DNA of 64,000 nt, taken from positions 34,419,322 to 34,483,321 of the forward strand of contig CM046300.1 in assembly GCA_025267735.1 (NCBI GenBank), given 5' to 3'. The position numbers and the translations under genes are program-made. The DNA is from Mactra quadrangularis (lineage: Eukaryota; Mollusca; Bivalvia; Venerida; Mactridae). The stretch's first letter is position 1; each line of letters opens with the position of its first letter. A model generated the notes under the pieces. It saw only the letters and a list, made by a program, of their open reading frames with translations, was not told the origin of the DNA and made no database searches. Below, one piece after another: positions 1 to 13,510 of this stretch.

Positions 1-1424
1 TATCATAACTGGTTCTGGTTTGAAACCCGTTACTTTTATATGTTAATGCTGATACAGTGATGTAGGTGTATTTTTAAATTAGGTTTTACAAGCATAATCA
101 AACATTATCATTGGAACATGAGTTCATAAACAAAAAGGCATTAACCTCAACACTGCTTGTACATCAAATGCATTTGCGACTAAAGTTACAGCATGTTTTG
201 AATTTCCGTTTATAACCCAGCAGGTTAATCCAATTATATATTGTATAACAGTAGGTGATCAAAGAAATAAGCAACGTTTATAGTTTAATCGATGCGCACA
301 TATGGTTCCTCTGGTATATACATAATATTTAAAAACAAATAATAACTTAATAGCTACACCACAAGAAATAAAAATACAGAAACAATTTAATTGAATAAAA
401 TGTTGACATTAAGACGAATACTCATATTCCTGTTCATGATCACTCTTACCATCTCAAAATATTAGTCTAAAAGCCATTGGTATAAATGATGCACGCAAAC
501 GGCAGTGGTTCCGCAAATGCCATAACCGACATCCATAATTTGTACAAATCAGTAGGGGTTTATCTTGCAGAAACATGTGCAATTCTACCAATTGTTCATT
601 ACCTTTGCTACATGGTACAAACCTATTAATGCGTTTGAGTGTAGGTTTAGTATATCTGAATTACACCTTAAAATATATTTTTAGCACCCACGCATGATCG
701 ACAAGACAAAATAGTTCACTTCTTACATAATATCGGAACTACCATCTTATACTTTTACATAGTTCAAGTATTGTCAATAATATTTAGTGAATCAATTTTG
801 TTTTTGTCGTTTCCATTGAATAATTTGCATACTTCATGGTCCAATTATGTAAAATCATTCTGTCATCATCAGCCATTTTATATCCACATGAAGAAACCAA
901 TTCAATGTAATACATAGGTACCACAAGAAATATATTAAACCATAGATTGATAGAATAATGAATAATTTGGTAAATTAAATTCATTATATTTCTGAAAGCA
1001 TAGACACTCACACTACTAGTATGACATATTACGAAACAAAACTTCATCTAAAAGACAATAAAGCAAACTATAGTTAATGCAAGTTAAATAAACTGTTGGA
1101 CCAATACTATAAATACAGTTTTTATTCGATACTTCTGATCGATTCATCGTCATCCATCAAGTCATTATTTACAGTGTCCTTTCAACATATGTGAAAATAC
1201 GAAATATTTTACAATATAAATAGCTTTTGCAAATTGACATAAGATTCAGGGATTATAATTTGAATTCAATACATTCAATAACAATATGCAATGACTTAAT
1301 TGGCCTCGTCATTTTCAATAGCATCTGTAAAAGGCCGATGTTGACTTTACAACAGTGTTATAAATACGTTATTTAAGTAATCCAAACTGTTGTACATAAA
1401 ATCTTCAAGTGAACTATATCACCT

Positions 1425-1495
1425 TCGCCATACACGGACAGTACACGTTCAGTATGATACAACATAAATCATCAATGCTCATACTCAGACTGATA
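1425..1495 (+). repeat. Dispersed repeat family F, copy 1
   Basis: GACATAAATCA-like and AGACTGATATAT landmarks are shared with about 8480-8535. Short pieces of the same pattern also appear near 27955-27995 and 29545-29595. Diverged; boundaries are approximate. Confidence 0.4.
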
Positions 1496-2904
1496 TATAA
1501 GATTGTCCATATTATATTATCAAAAAAACGTGGTTATCTGATCAAATTATGTCATTATTCCGTTTAGACGGGTTTTTTCTATTTTTAAAATGCTTAATTG
1601 AGTTTACCATTGAATCCGATTTCATACTCAAAATGAGCAACAAATAAACACCATGCAAGGAAATGGAATTATTATTTCAAATCACGTTTACAATGCTTTA
1701 ACCTAACACTTAACATAAAAATTTAATAGATAATAATAATGCATTTATATCAAAGTAATGACCACTTAATTAAGAATAAAGTATAATCAAAGAGAAACTA
1801 CAATCCATATAGATTCTACTGTATGAAGATGAATTTCTAATGTATGTCATAAACATCTCACAAAATAGTCAAAAGTGTTTCAGTTAAATTCGTTAACATA
1901 TTCTACACACATGCATATTAAGTAATAACATTAGGAAAAACTTATATCAAACGTTTAAACAATTTGAAGATAACCTTTAAGAACGGTACGTTGGCCTCCG
2001 TCAATAGCTCGTTTGCATATACAATTTCAGACGCTGACGGTTTCACGTGGAAATAATAGAATTGAATGGAGTATTTGACACTTTATCGTATTTAATTCTA
2101 ATGCATGTGACAAGATCAAGAAAAACAACTGATAATAAAGAATTTTATTCTATTTCTTTAAACTTCATTGTCATATTCACGTAATGCACTTAACGGATTG
2201 AATAGAGTTGATTGTGAAATAAGTGACATTTAGAAACAATTGAGATAGAAATGCAAATTTGATTTCTACCATTTAGATAATAAATCTGTGTTACAGTTTT
2301 GTAATTTAGTATGTTTTAAAGCGAGAAGAATTATTATAATTTTAAACAACATGTTTCTAAAGATTTATTTATGTGATTAAATAAGAAAAGATTTGATTAT
2401 TTTTATAAATCTACATCTGATTTCAAAATGTCCACTCTTTATAATACACATGCAATAGTCATTAGTTCTGATAATGGTTCAACTTATTTTTCTCATACAT
2501 TTTTTTTTCGATTTTATTTAGAAGTCATCCAAAACAATATTCATTTACGAATTGATATATTACTTGAATTTACAAATCTTAATACTGAGCTTCAATATCT
2601 ATACTATTAAATTTGCGAGTTTCCTGTTTTGTGGAAGAAACTGCGCAGCTTTGAATAAATCTTTTGTTAGTCGCTGGAGCACCTATATACCGGCATATCA
2701 AGTTGACAATTCTTTTTTGACAAAGCCTCTTGATATTTGCAAAAACTGCCAAAAATCAACAAAAATAGTGGTTTTTTTTGTGTCTAAAAATAGTTCTAGA
2801 TAAAACTAAAAATAGACCAAACTCCCCGCAGCGGTTATTTTCCTTTATTAAATCAATAACCATGCCTGTTTCGAGGAACAGTTTCAAGAACTTTCATTAC
2901 CTAA

Positions 2905-2933
2905 AGCCCGTGCTTGCACGGGCTCCCATCTAG
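2905..2933 (+). mobile_element. Helitron-like 3' terminus (hairpin plus CTAG)
   Basis: A perfect 9-bp GC-rich stem, AGCCCGTGC / GCACGGGCT with a TT loop (2905-2924), is followed 5 bases later by CTAG at 2930-2933 and then a T. A short GC-rich hairpin just before a CTRR end, inserted next to T, is the known 3' signature of Helitron rolling-circle elements. The element would extend leftward. A 5' TC terminus could not be fixed, and no Rep/helicase coding sequence is present, so it would be a non-autonomous or truncated copy. Confidence 0.5.
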
Positions 2934-4949
2934 TTTTGATAATATTTTCTTATTAATTTTTTGCTCTGTGAAAAAGTATACTACAAACCTTGTATTATAA
3001 TATACTCATACTATTCTAAAATCCTAATTCAAAAGTTTCGCACAAACATTACTCGTTTTAATTTAAAATATAACATCTATTGCATAATTGTATTTGTTTA
3101 TTTCTTATCAATAGAATAGATAAATAAATTTTACTTATTTCCATAGACTATTGTGGAATACTTTAGTGCTAAGGTATTTACCAGATAAATTTGTCATCAT
3201 CAGACACGTTTTAACTGCTTGAATAAACTAAATTAATATAATACATATATTCTACCAAACATATTAAAACACATCTTTGCAGCTGTCAATCAATATATTT
3301 ATGTAACAATGTTTAATGAAATTTAATATGATGAAATCCTTGTCTCCTTATAACTACAATGAAAACATAAGACACTCAATCTTTAAAGAAATTTCAGTCA
3401 AAAGATACTGTTTTTTAATAAGAAGTTATTAATAAGTCATAATTCTATTCTGAGCGCTTCACTTGTTTCCAAATCTAAATCTAAATAAAAGCATACAGAT
3501 CAAACGTGTATGTATATTTAGAACAACAAGTTAACACATTAGCAATAAGTGTTACAGATTATCTACGTTAGCATAGTCCCAACAATAGATTTTTATTGAC
3601 ACGATATCTAGCCATCAGGAAGGCAATAAAAGAACCAGAAATAGTGTCAACGACATTTAGGAGTGTCTAATAACCTAAACTTAGGTCTGTATATTGTATG
3701 AAGCTTAAGAAAAAATAAACACTAGCCCAGTCATTTTCATTGCTGACAATGTCACACAATACATCAGGAATGTTACGACTGTACTCTAAATACGTACATA
3801 CGTACTAGAGTAGCACTTTTAATGTACTGTGTATTTTGGATAGATATAAACCGCCTATCAGTTAAGAGTTTAACAGGGATAGACATCTAATTGTGCATTT
3901 TAATGTAATTATTTTCTAAATAAAAGAAATGGTGTAGGAACAATTTGGCCAGCTGCTTTATTAGAAAAAAGTTAGTCTGTACTGATCTGTGAAAAAATCA
4001 ATTAAGTTCAGATTTTATGTATGATATCACAAAAATGAGCTTGTTTCAGTCTTTATAAACTCATCACAAAATGAGTAATTACTCTCAATGAAACAAAAAC
4101 GTAGGAATGCCATTGAATGATGTCATGTGATGAAATAGGACTGATATGATGCTAATATATTAGATTTTTTTATATTTCAATTTTTGCTCTAACGTATACG
4201 TAATTTAATCGTATAAGATAGATTATGTAACAACGGTTTATTGTCTGGACATCAATTAGTGAAATTAACTTATGGTTATAAAACTCATTTCAGACTTCGA
4301 TGTTGCTTCATAATTTTCTAATTAGATTGAAGGACGTTTGTTAGCCTTCAAGATATTAACATCGTTTATCAATATTATATCTAGGTGAAACATAAATTGG
4401 TGATAACTTAGCTACAAGTGAATCATTGACTATTACTTCAAGAATGTCATTAAAACCCTAACTAAATATTAAGGATAATTTTAAAAGCAAAGTAAAGTTG
4501 TTTAACTCAGCTTTGTTTATAAGAAGTTTTTCAAACATTGAAAGACATTCATATAAATGTGCGTTCAGGATAGACTGATATGAAATGAACCCAATATACC
4601 GTGTTATAATCAATAACTATAATACTTTAAAATACTTGTATTCACATGTGTAGTCGAAAAAAAGGAACGAATTTCCTATCAGGAACAACAACTGTACAAT
4701 AACACAGTCCTCCCACACATCCAAAAAGCAATAAGTGGAATATTTCTGCATGTATTTTTAACAATTCTTTATACGGAGGACTCACAAACACATACCAAAA
4801 ACTGATAAACATAAGGGGTTTCCGCCTTGGAACAGATAGAGGAAATACAAGATTATGGTATGAAACCAACAATAAATATATCCTCTAATCATTGAAAAGT
4901 TTTTTTTTCATTGGCTTAAACGCCGTGTCAACAATATTTAGGTCATTTT

Positions 4950-5162
4950 ACGGAGTCCAGCGCACCTAACCTAGCTTTCCTTGACCCTTGTCTATAACCA
5001 ATAACCCTCTCCTACCCTTACACAAGGTCGGAAACTTCTCCATATACCTTATTAATTGAGGTAAAATGGCATTATTGTCAATTTTCATGGAAGGGTATAA
5101 CCTCCCAAGGACACGAGATTCCAAATCCCGGCGCGTTACCAACTGCGCCACCGACCTGGGTT
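4950..5162 (-). mobile_element. tRNA-derived SINE, family B copy 1
   Basis: On the minus strand from about 5160 there is a tRNA-like head with box A resembling TGGCGCAGTTGG and an anticodon arm CGGGA-TTTGGAA-TCTCG. That arm is a paired 5-bp stem with one wobble and a UGG (Pro-type) anticodon position. Box B is decayed (GGTTATACCC). The body continues towards lower coordinates and includes TTATAGACAAGGGTC. The same order of features recurs at 16.1-16.3 kb. It is not a functional tRNA gene because box B and the T-arm are damaged. Confidence 0.7.
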
Positions 5163-7365
5163 ATATTGAAAATGTGAAGATAGAAAATCAACATAAACAA
5201 TCAAGATTTTATAAAGTAATAAGTGAAAAATATAGTGGCTATTTGTAATAAAAAAGGGTAGATGAGTTTTACATTGCTGAAATACGTTACACACTTAAAA
5301 AAGTATGGCAATGATAATAGTATACTAACTAAAAAACTTTTATATAAATACATGAATAGTGTAAATTCATAAAAGCCACGATTATATCTCTTCTCATGTA
5401 TTTATTGAAAAAAATGTTTAAAAATCTTATCCAAATCACAAAATTGTACGATATATTGTAAATTGATAAGTTTCTTCCAGTCTCTCAATTACCTTGAGAC
5501 CAGGTTCTGCTTTTATCAATATGTCATTTGTTTTCTTCTGTTTTTCTTACGATGATTTATATTCTTTATTCTTACTCATATAACACAACCTACATGTACG
5601 CCATGTAAAAGCAGACACTTTTTTGTCGAAGAGTAAAATACAGCCTTTGTAATAAAAAAGTTTTATATAAAACATGAGATATTATTTATCTGACTATATG
5701 ATACGACCAAAGATGTTTTTGCTGGACGACAAAGGATTTATGTAAAAAGATATACAATATATTCTATACATTATTAAGGAATTATTAAATGTTAATACAA
5801 ATGATAAATATGTTAACAATACTGGAATAATTAGTTCAAACGGTTAAAGCATAGACTAAAAGCGATAAGGTAACATGACCAAGGTCGTCAATGGCATAAT
5901 CAGCTGACACACGTATACATAATTCATTATCAACATGCATCTCATGTTATAAGCATATTTTAGCTCTGAGTGTTGTTAGCGATAATTAATTTGTTTGCAA
6001 TCAGTACACAATAAACGCAAATTTGTATAATCGAGGAACATCGCATGCATACACGCTTATGTAAGAGTTCCTTCTATCTAAAGAAAATAAATAAACGTAT
6101 TATTCATTATTGTTCTAATTAGCAGTAATAAGATAAAATATAGTTAATGTACATAGTTTTACTAAATGCCAGTTGGTGGATACAAACCTGACCCCTCATT
6201 TATATCAAATACATGGCTTACTTACAAAAACAAAAAAAAACCTCATAGTGTTACTTAATATTTCTGTATTCATTCTGCAACCCTGCAGAGTTAATTCGAT
6301 GTAACCTTGTTTTATAGTAGATGACAAAAATGTGCAACAGGTATAGTGTAATAAATGGTTATAGAAATGGAAAATCCAATGTATGCATTTCTCGCTTTGT
6401 CCGCTATTGAAACGTAGATATCGTATTTAACAAGTTACACTTTTTAAACAAATGACCGATTTAAAGAGCACGATAAAATAATATTAGGAACAATGAGTAA
6501 AACAAATATTTAATGTTTTGACTTGTGAAAGTGTCAATGCCCAACACAAAACAAATATTGGTCTTCCAATGTTATCTTGTAATCAGATCAATGTGTTAGA
6601 TTGTTTAGTTTAACAAAATTGTCTAATTATTCTGACAATTTTCAAATATTGTATTGACACTACACATACCATAGTAGAATAGAGAAACCCAATGATGATA
6701 TAAATATATGCCACAATATCTACAACGCTGCAGTAGCCTCTATTCTGTGAATAAACAAAAAACGCGTTTTATTCTAATTTTATTTGATAAGGGAAAACGT
6801 GTATGAATGGATCGCATCAATTGATATCCTCGTTTTTATATTAGTTCGCTACTCTGGTTGTTTTGAACCAAATATAAAATTGTATATTGATTATGGAAAT
6901 GATAGAATAATTAAACTCTTTCATTGACAATATAGCAACGCAAAGGATTTGAAAAGAAAGAAATGTTAGTGTGCAACCGTTTTTGTTTTTTTTAAACTAG
7001 TTTTTGTGACTAAATTGTAATTTATTGCCATAAGCAAGGTACTAATAGTCTAAGACCTAAACTCATATACATTAAAAAAATTGAATTATTTAAAACAAAT
7101 TATAGTGTGAATTAAAAGCTAATTTCATAATAAGGCAAATTGAATACATTGTTGAACAAACGTAGATACGTTTTTGAATGTAAACTTAGAATTCCCAAAA
7201 CATATTGTAAAACGAAAATGTCCTTTATGAAGTCTTAATTAAATTCCACAAAAATATTGATATACTAGACACAAAACTGCAAATGGAATGTTCTAATTGA
7301 ATTAAATGTCAATAAACGGGCCATGTTTAACTCGCAGCTATATTTAAATTGCCTTTCCTTAACGA

Positions 7366-7529
7366 ATTTAATAAGATTATGTAATACTTTGGTAATCATA
7401 ATAATGCATGTGGCTAAAGTATACATATCATAAAATTCTTTAGAGCTATTTAATAAGATTACGTAATACTTTGGTAATCATAATAATGCATGTGGCTAAA
7501 GTATACATATCATAAAATTCTTTAGAGCT
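7366..7529. repeat. 82-bp tandem duplication, two copies
   Basis: The unit at 7366-7447 is repeated head to tail at 7448-7529. I saw one substitution (GATTATG versus GATTACG), so the duplication looks recent. The unit is AT-rich and non-coding. With two copies and no spacer it is a simple tandem duplication. Confidence 0.9.
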
Positions 7530-8469
7530 ATGTTACCAGCTTAAACAAGTATAAAGGTATTGGAAGCAATACAGAAAAGAGTATGTGCCTTATGTTATAT
7601 TTTGACTTTAAACAGTAAATTATATAAGTAAGTTTGCAATTTAAATGATACTTCCATTTTGAATTTTAATTAATGCTGGTGTTTATAACTTAAATTATGA
7701 CGGTCTAAAATATATGTTTGAAACCATTGATAACCATAAAAACATTATAACAAATGTCAATTTGAAATAGCAGAAACAGTAAAATTTAATAATTAGAGAA
7801 AATATATACTGTTTGTGGTACTAATGTATATAATTTAATTATAAAAGGGCACTGGTAAAATTATTAAAAACTTACAAGAGCTGGGTTTTATATACATGTA
7901 CTTATAATTTGCAAGTAAATGATAATAACCATAATGCAAGTGTTGGAAGCGATATGTGTCCAACTATTATAAAGACAAACCAATGAAAACACAAACTTTG
8001 TTTCCAGCAAGTCAGTAAGACATGAACGAAAGCAACTACTAAACACTCACATTAAATGTGCGATATTGCTTTAAGAAAACGCTCGTTTTGTTTAGTCTTA
8101 CTGACCATTAACGAGGTAATTAAAGAACTAGGAAGTGTGTCAGCGGAAATGTGGAGTCGCCAGCAGGAATTACGTGGTAGAAAACTACATTTGAGCGTTT
8201 ATAATTGAAATGTATACAAGTATAAGAACTCGCCTATTTACCAACATGTCACAATTGCTTAAAATGTAAAATCAATGTTCTCATCGCTGAAACGTCTTTA
8301 TTCAAGATTTTTAAAAACAAGTGTAGGCTTTTTTACCGTGGATACAATTTATATTGCTGTAAAAAATGTTCAAAAGTTTTCACCATATAGTAGAATGCTA
8401 GAAAATGATGCACCAAAATCATACTTGGACACTGTGGGATATTAGCTGTATACATCCTATATCAGACAA

Positions 8470-8540
8470 GACAAGAACAGTACGATGCGACATAAATCAC
8501 TGACATCAAGTACGAAGACTGATATATTAGTTTGCTTGAA
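8470..8540 (+). repeat. Dispersed repeat family F, copy 2
   Basis: AGTACGATGCGACATAAATC followed by AAGACTGATATATTAG aligns with the 1.4 kb copy at most positions. Confidence 0.4.
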
Positions 8541-9299
8541 TATCAGGAACAAGAATACTATGATATTATTTCTAACTTTTATTATTGTTATGACAATTAT
8601 AATAGATGATGGTTTTTGATATTCTTTTAACATACGTAAAAGGTTTGTTGAACATTCTTAATTTGCTAGCCATGAAAAGTCAATCGAATTCCGTTGCGCT
8701 TTAAACTTTGCAACCTATTTTCATCACAAATCTTATGTGGATAAAATGTTTGCTTATGTATATCCTTTTATAACCACGATAAAAACACACTAGCAAGCAA
8801 GTTCGTCATTCAAGACTACTTCGCGCCGTGTCCTTGAAACTTCCATATATTCTTTTTCATTCATTTTCTTTCAATGCAGAACGTATAAGTCACAAATAAA
8901 ATTTGAAAAGAAAAAAATGCAAATTTAGTCGGATCGTTTGACATTGATAAACATATACAGTCAGACTCTGATGAAGTGCGAGAAGATATTCCTCGGTGCT
9001 GTCTTAATTTCAATTTGTCAAAACCTTAGAATTCAGTTTGTTTTAGTGTTAATGATTTATCTATGTAAGTTTATACAAATCAGTATTAATTTGGCATTCT
9101 TTTGGCCAACGAAACCTTTAACCTTAACAAATATTTTTGCATGTTTTAAGTGTAAACAAATGCATTTTTATTTTATTTTCATAGACATGGCATCAAACGC
9201 AAAGCTTCGTTAAATTTAAAATTGGAAATAAAATCGCATTTATCTTCGTTTGATCATTGTCAGATTTTGGTTAATGTCTATAAATTAAGCTCTTATATT

Positions 9300-9445
9300 T
9301 AGATGATCCAATAACGGTGAGTAGCCTTGTGAATAATTGCTTCAGAAATTTATGACACTTTTAAACTCACTATACCGTTTGTCACAGAGGCTATAAGTTA
9401 TATACGTCTTTGTTTGAATTCGAACTTCTAGCAAGCAGGATGTCA
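9300..9445 (+). repeat. Dispersed repeat family D, copy 1
   Basis: The shared order is GGTGAGTAGCCTTGT, TTTAAACTCACTATACCG, then GAGGCTATAAGTTATAT and TTCGAACTTCTAGCAAGCAG. It recurs near 11.0 and 27.5 kb and more weakly near 11.8 kb. Confidence 0.6.
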
Positions 9446-9873
9446 ACCATAGTTGCATTTTCTAATAATTATGTATGCTCGATCTAGTTATTCAATGTTT
9501 TTTTAAATATCAAAAACCTGTACACCACTTATAGTTAATTTATATTTAATAAGGTACTATTCATATCGTCATTTTATTAACTTCCAATTAAATAACACCA
9601 TCGTTATAGACTCAATGTCTCGATGTTTAATATCTAGAGATCGTCTATATCAGACTCTTAATTTTGGTCAAATAATACACCCATACCATTAAAAGAATCA
9701 TATTCTGACGTGGGTTAAAAGCTTTGTTACGAATCAAATGTTAATTGAAAAATCGAGATTTTAGAATGGTCGCGATCCAATTTTCTGCAACTTAAACTAC
9801 GCCATTAATACATGTTTTCAACTACAAAAATACCAAACCAAATACGATATGAAGATGGCACTAGCAGCTTCTT

Positions 9874-10139
9874 TGCTCATCGGTTGTATCCGCGGCCGAG
9901 GCGTAGTGGTTAGCATGTCTGACTTCGAATCCGGAAATCGCGGGTTCAAAACCCGGTCTCGGCAGGTCATACCCTAAACATGAGTTGTTGGTCTCGTGAT
10001 AGGGTAAGTTAGTACTGGTGATAGAAAAGTGTCCAGGAAACCTACAGTAGGAAGAGCTGGTCGTCGTGTATATGACCTATATATGTGTTGAATGCGACGT
10101 TAAAAATCAAAAATAAAAAAAATCAAATGCTCATCGTTG
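9874..10139 (+). mobile_element. Complete tRNA-derived SINE with target-site duplication
   Basis: The body is about 9887-10127. A tRNA-like head at 9895-9963 has a fully paired 7-bp acceptor stem (GCCGAGG with TCTCGGC, one G-T pair). Box A resembles TAGTGGTTAGC, the anticodon loop is CTTCGAA, and the T-loop is TTCAAAA in a stem with one mismatch. A middle domain follows, then the tail ATATGACC...TGCGACGTTAAAAA and an A-rich end. Imperfect direct repeats (TGCTCATCGGTTG at 9874-9886 and TGCTCATCGTTG at 10128-10139) mark the insertion. This is the best preserved SINE here and the reference for the shared 3' tail. Confidence 0.88.
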
Positions 10140-10984
10140 AGAATTAAAAGGAAAGTGCTAGGAAGATGGTAGGCAGCCAGGTAAAACAATATGTTATTGT
10201 ATACCCTACTTGTCGCATAACTGCTTTATATCTAATGTTGTTTGTTGATTATATAATTTATATTTGACGTTAAATGAAGCTTCTTTATCTTTAAACATCA
10301 ACTTGTAATGTACAAACACAATACCACACAAGTTTTGAAATTGAATTTCTGATAAAACATATTACATATTTAGTCTTTTCAGTCGTCAGTGATAGACATT
10401 CTGTCTCTGGTAGAGAAGGAAAAGATATTCCTTAGGGTATGTATACGGCACACATTGTCAAGATAGGAGATTGTCAGCTAACATAAGGAAACTATTCTAT
10501 CAATCAATACAGAATATGCAAACAGTAACTAAAGAAACTTACTCTGACTGATGATTAAATGAATTTTTTCGAAACGTTAGACAATGACTTTACTATATAA
10601 ATTTTGTTGTATGGAAATCTATCTTTGTTTTAATTGAACTAGGGGTTGGAGAATTGTATCACAGATGGATATAAACACTTCATAAATTGTCGAAGATATT
10701 AAGTCCTCATAAGACATGGTGCTTACAATCTGGAAAGTAGTATTCGTTAAAAAGAAACAAAATTATAATCATTTTTATACATAGGAACCATTTAGGTTTT
10801 AACCAAATGCATTGTGGGTAATCTCTAGACGTAAACGAGCGATTATTTGGCATAATATCATCTTTCCTGTAGTTGAACTGTGGTTAATTAAGTAAGATGT
10901 TTAACCTTACAGCCTATTGACAACTCTTCTTAGAAAACTGCTGCAAAACATTCTAACTCGATGTTAACAACGACAAACTTCTAA

Positions 10985-11140
10985 ATTTAGGTGATAGACA
11001 AATCAAATTATGGCGAGTAACCTTGTAAATAAATTCCAGAGTAATTTATTACTTATTTATTTAAACTCACTAAGCCGTCCATCACAGACGCTATAAATCA
11101 TATGTCTCTTTGTTGGAATTAGAACTTCAGGCAAACAGAA
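10985..11140 (+). repeat. Dispersed repeat family D, copy 2
   Basis: GGCGAGTAACCTTGTAAATA, TTTAAACTCACTAAGCCG, TCACAGACGCTATAAATC and AGAACTTCAGGCAAACAG match the 9.3 and 27.5 kb copies in order. A diverged further copy may lie at about 11725-11870. Confidence 0.6.
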
Positions 11141-11929
11141 GATTCATATCATCATAGAGTTGACGGTAGCCAAGATCTGATTCATTGGTTATCTTAGACA
11201 AACCAATCACTAAAAGCTATTTATTACGAGATACTGAATATAAGAAGTATTGAGGCAGAAATAAATACATCTTTATTTTATGTCCTTAAATCAGTTGCTA
11301 ACTAAACTTAAGACAAATTAATGACTTATTATTGCATATTCCTGAAGTTTTTTTTTATTTTCCGATACTGAGATTGATTGTGTAAGAAATAAATTTGAAT
11401 AAAAGAATTTTGAGAGTCTTTGACATGTGTTCTAATGTAGTTTTTACCATATTTAGACATATGGCATAATATGTTAATAAAAGGTTTGACTTCTCAGTTA
11501 ATTTTTATGTACCGTTTAACGTATTCAGGGGCAATTTTTAAAACAGCATATGAACGAAATAAATTAAATTTCTGAGAATGTTTTATTAGTTTTTAATAAT
11601 ACATCCGCAATTCGCAGTACATTCAAGCAAATATTTCATAATACCGTATATCAAAAGTAGTTAGATTCTAAAGCTTAACTTTATCTATCTCAATGATAAC
11701 AACGACAAATGACGTAAACATTTCGGCGGCAGTAGAAATGATAGTAACCTTGTGCATGATGTCTTGAGAAACGTATGACTGTATTTTCTTAAACGCATTG
11801 CTATCAAATACGCTATAAATCAATTTTCTTGTTGTCAAATGTCTAGTTATTATTGGTGTTAGAACCTATACCAAATATTACTTCTAGCTTGAATATCTCC
11901 AATGGTAAAATTAAATGTTTACTGATAAA

Positions 11930-12348
11930 TTGATGTTTTTTTTTCAGACAGCAACGGCATTAAATACACCACCGATTAGCTCAGTCCGTAGCGCACTTGA
12001 CTACGAAATCAGGGTCGTGGCTTTTATCCCCTACCAGAAATTAAATAAACCTTTTGGTCATGAAATAAATTATCAAGCCATTCTTTTTACTACCCCAGTA
12101 TTAAGCGGGACAACAGTCAGCTACTTGCGAAGTTATGTGACATGTTAAAAGCTCGGGTCCAGAGCTATAGCAATATATAGGGATGGTGACTAGGACTGTT
12201 GACAGTCACTAGATTACTGAAAAAAACAAATGCGATATAAGGCGTCACATATAACATTAATATGTATTAGAATATTAAGTCTGATTTGTAGTTCACCAAC
12301 GATACACGTAAATGTACATTGATGTTTCTTCCAGACAGCAACGGCACT
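11930..12348 (+). mobile_element. tRNA-derived SINE, family A, with long flanking direct repeats
   Basis: A head begins near 11970 with box A TAGCTCAGTCCGTAGCGC; box B is decayed. The body includes GGTCATGAAATA and a segment ACAGTCAGCTACTTGCG also found in the other family A copies. Direct repeats of about 30 bases with few differences lie at 11930-11961 and 12319-12348 (shared core CAGACAGCAACGGCA). These are unusually long for a SINE target-site duplication but in the right place. The 3' tail seen elsewhere is not clear here. Confidence 0.65.
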
Positions 12349-13449
12349 GCGTGCTTCCTAATAGCCAATTATTTTTCAATTAGATTTGATGTTATCTTCT
12401 TCGTCATTTTCTAAATTTCCATTTCTGTACATTATCTTCGTAGTCAGAATGTCTCTGATTTCGATATCTAAAAATCTACCATATCTGCCTTAATCTAATT
12501 ACAACCAAAGGTCGACAATTAATTTTAGTTGGATTCTGGAAATTAATGTTTCTATGAACCGTTGTATGACATGATAGGCAAATTATGTTACAGTGCATTC
12601 ATGTTCAATTGTTAAATATTTGGACAACTTCATAGTTTTTTTAGATCACCGATATTTTATCTCGAACATCAAATTGCTTGCCTGTATACATTCAACAACC
12701 CTTCGTTGGTAGGCTTTAAAACATATTCCCTATTAGTGAAGATATATTCAATGTTTTTACACGCTGAGGTACCAGCAACACTATTTCTTTACATAATGCC
12801 ATTCAGAAATATACTAACTCCTATTGCTATCTTTATACCATTAATAAATACAATGTTGGAAGCAGCTAGCATACCATTAAACTCCTGTTACGACACGTTT
12901 TACAACGTTACTAAGCCTATTGCATAGTTAGCCATAGTTAAACAATTCTTCGCGTCTATCATATAAGGTACATACGTAAGTACTAGTTTTATACAAGTTT
13001 GATTTTCTGTCTTAACAATGCGTATGTTAGGAACATCATAGACATGGCCACATGTGTGTATTTCACATGATTAAATGACTAACACGGTTCTTACATTACA
13101 ATTTGAAATATTAACCAAGGACAAAGGGAGAGTTACTAGAACACCGTATGAAATACTATACCCTTCAGGTGTATACCACTTGCTGCTTGAAATTATTTTA
13201 AAGAGTTGTTTTGTGGACATGATCAAGTTACATTTTTAGTACCAACTGCTGTGCTGTGATAGGCAATCGATCTGTACTCAGATACTCGTAAAGATCTTTT
13301 GTGTTAACATTAAAATAATCTTGAACTTGCTTGTTTCGTTGATCACAGTACCTTCTATCAGCAATCGTTTTCATTAGCTCTCGCAGTATACACTGCCTGC
13401 AAATTACTTGAATTAAAAAAAAAAAACGTATTATTCAAGACTTGATTTT

Positions 13450-13510
13450 TCAGCACATTGCCTGACACGCGGACAATCATGTTTTATTAGTTCGAACCCC
13501 TAATTAGACA
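13450..13510 (+). mobile_element. Weak tRNA-like remnant
   Basis: GTTCGAACCCC near 13490 resembles box B with an A/T-rich anticodon region before it. No acceptor pairing or body is seen. Listed only as a possible SINE relic. Confidence 0.22.

Noticed and set aside
5066..5160. tRNA gene
   Set aside because: Box A and anticodon arm are good, but box B and the T-arm are decayed, a SINE body follows and a related copy exists at 16.2 kb.
7366..7529. CRISPR-like or satellite array
   Set aside because: Only two adjacent units with no spacers.
9895..9963. Functional tRNA-Arg(UCG) gene
   Set aside because: The acceptor stem pairs, but the anticodon and T stems have mismatches and the block is part of a SINE with target-site duplication and A-rich end.
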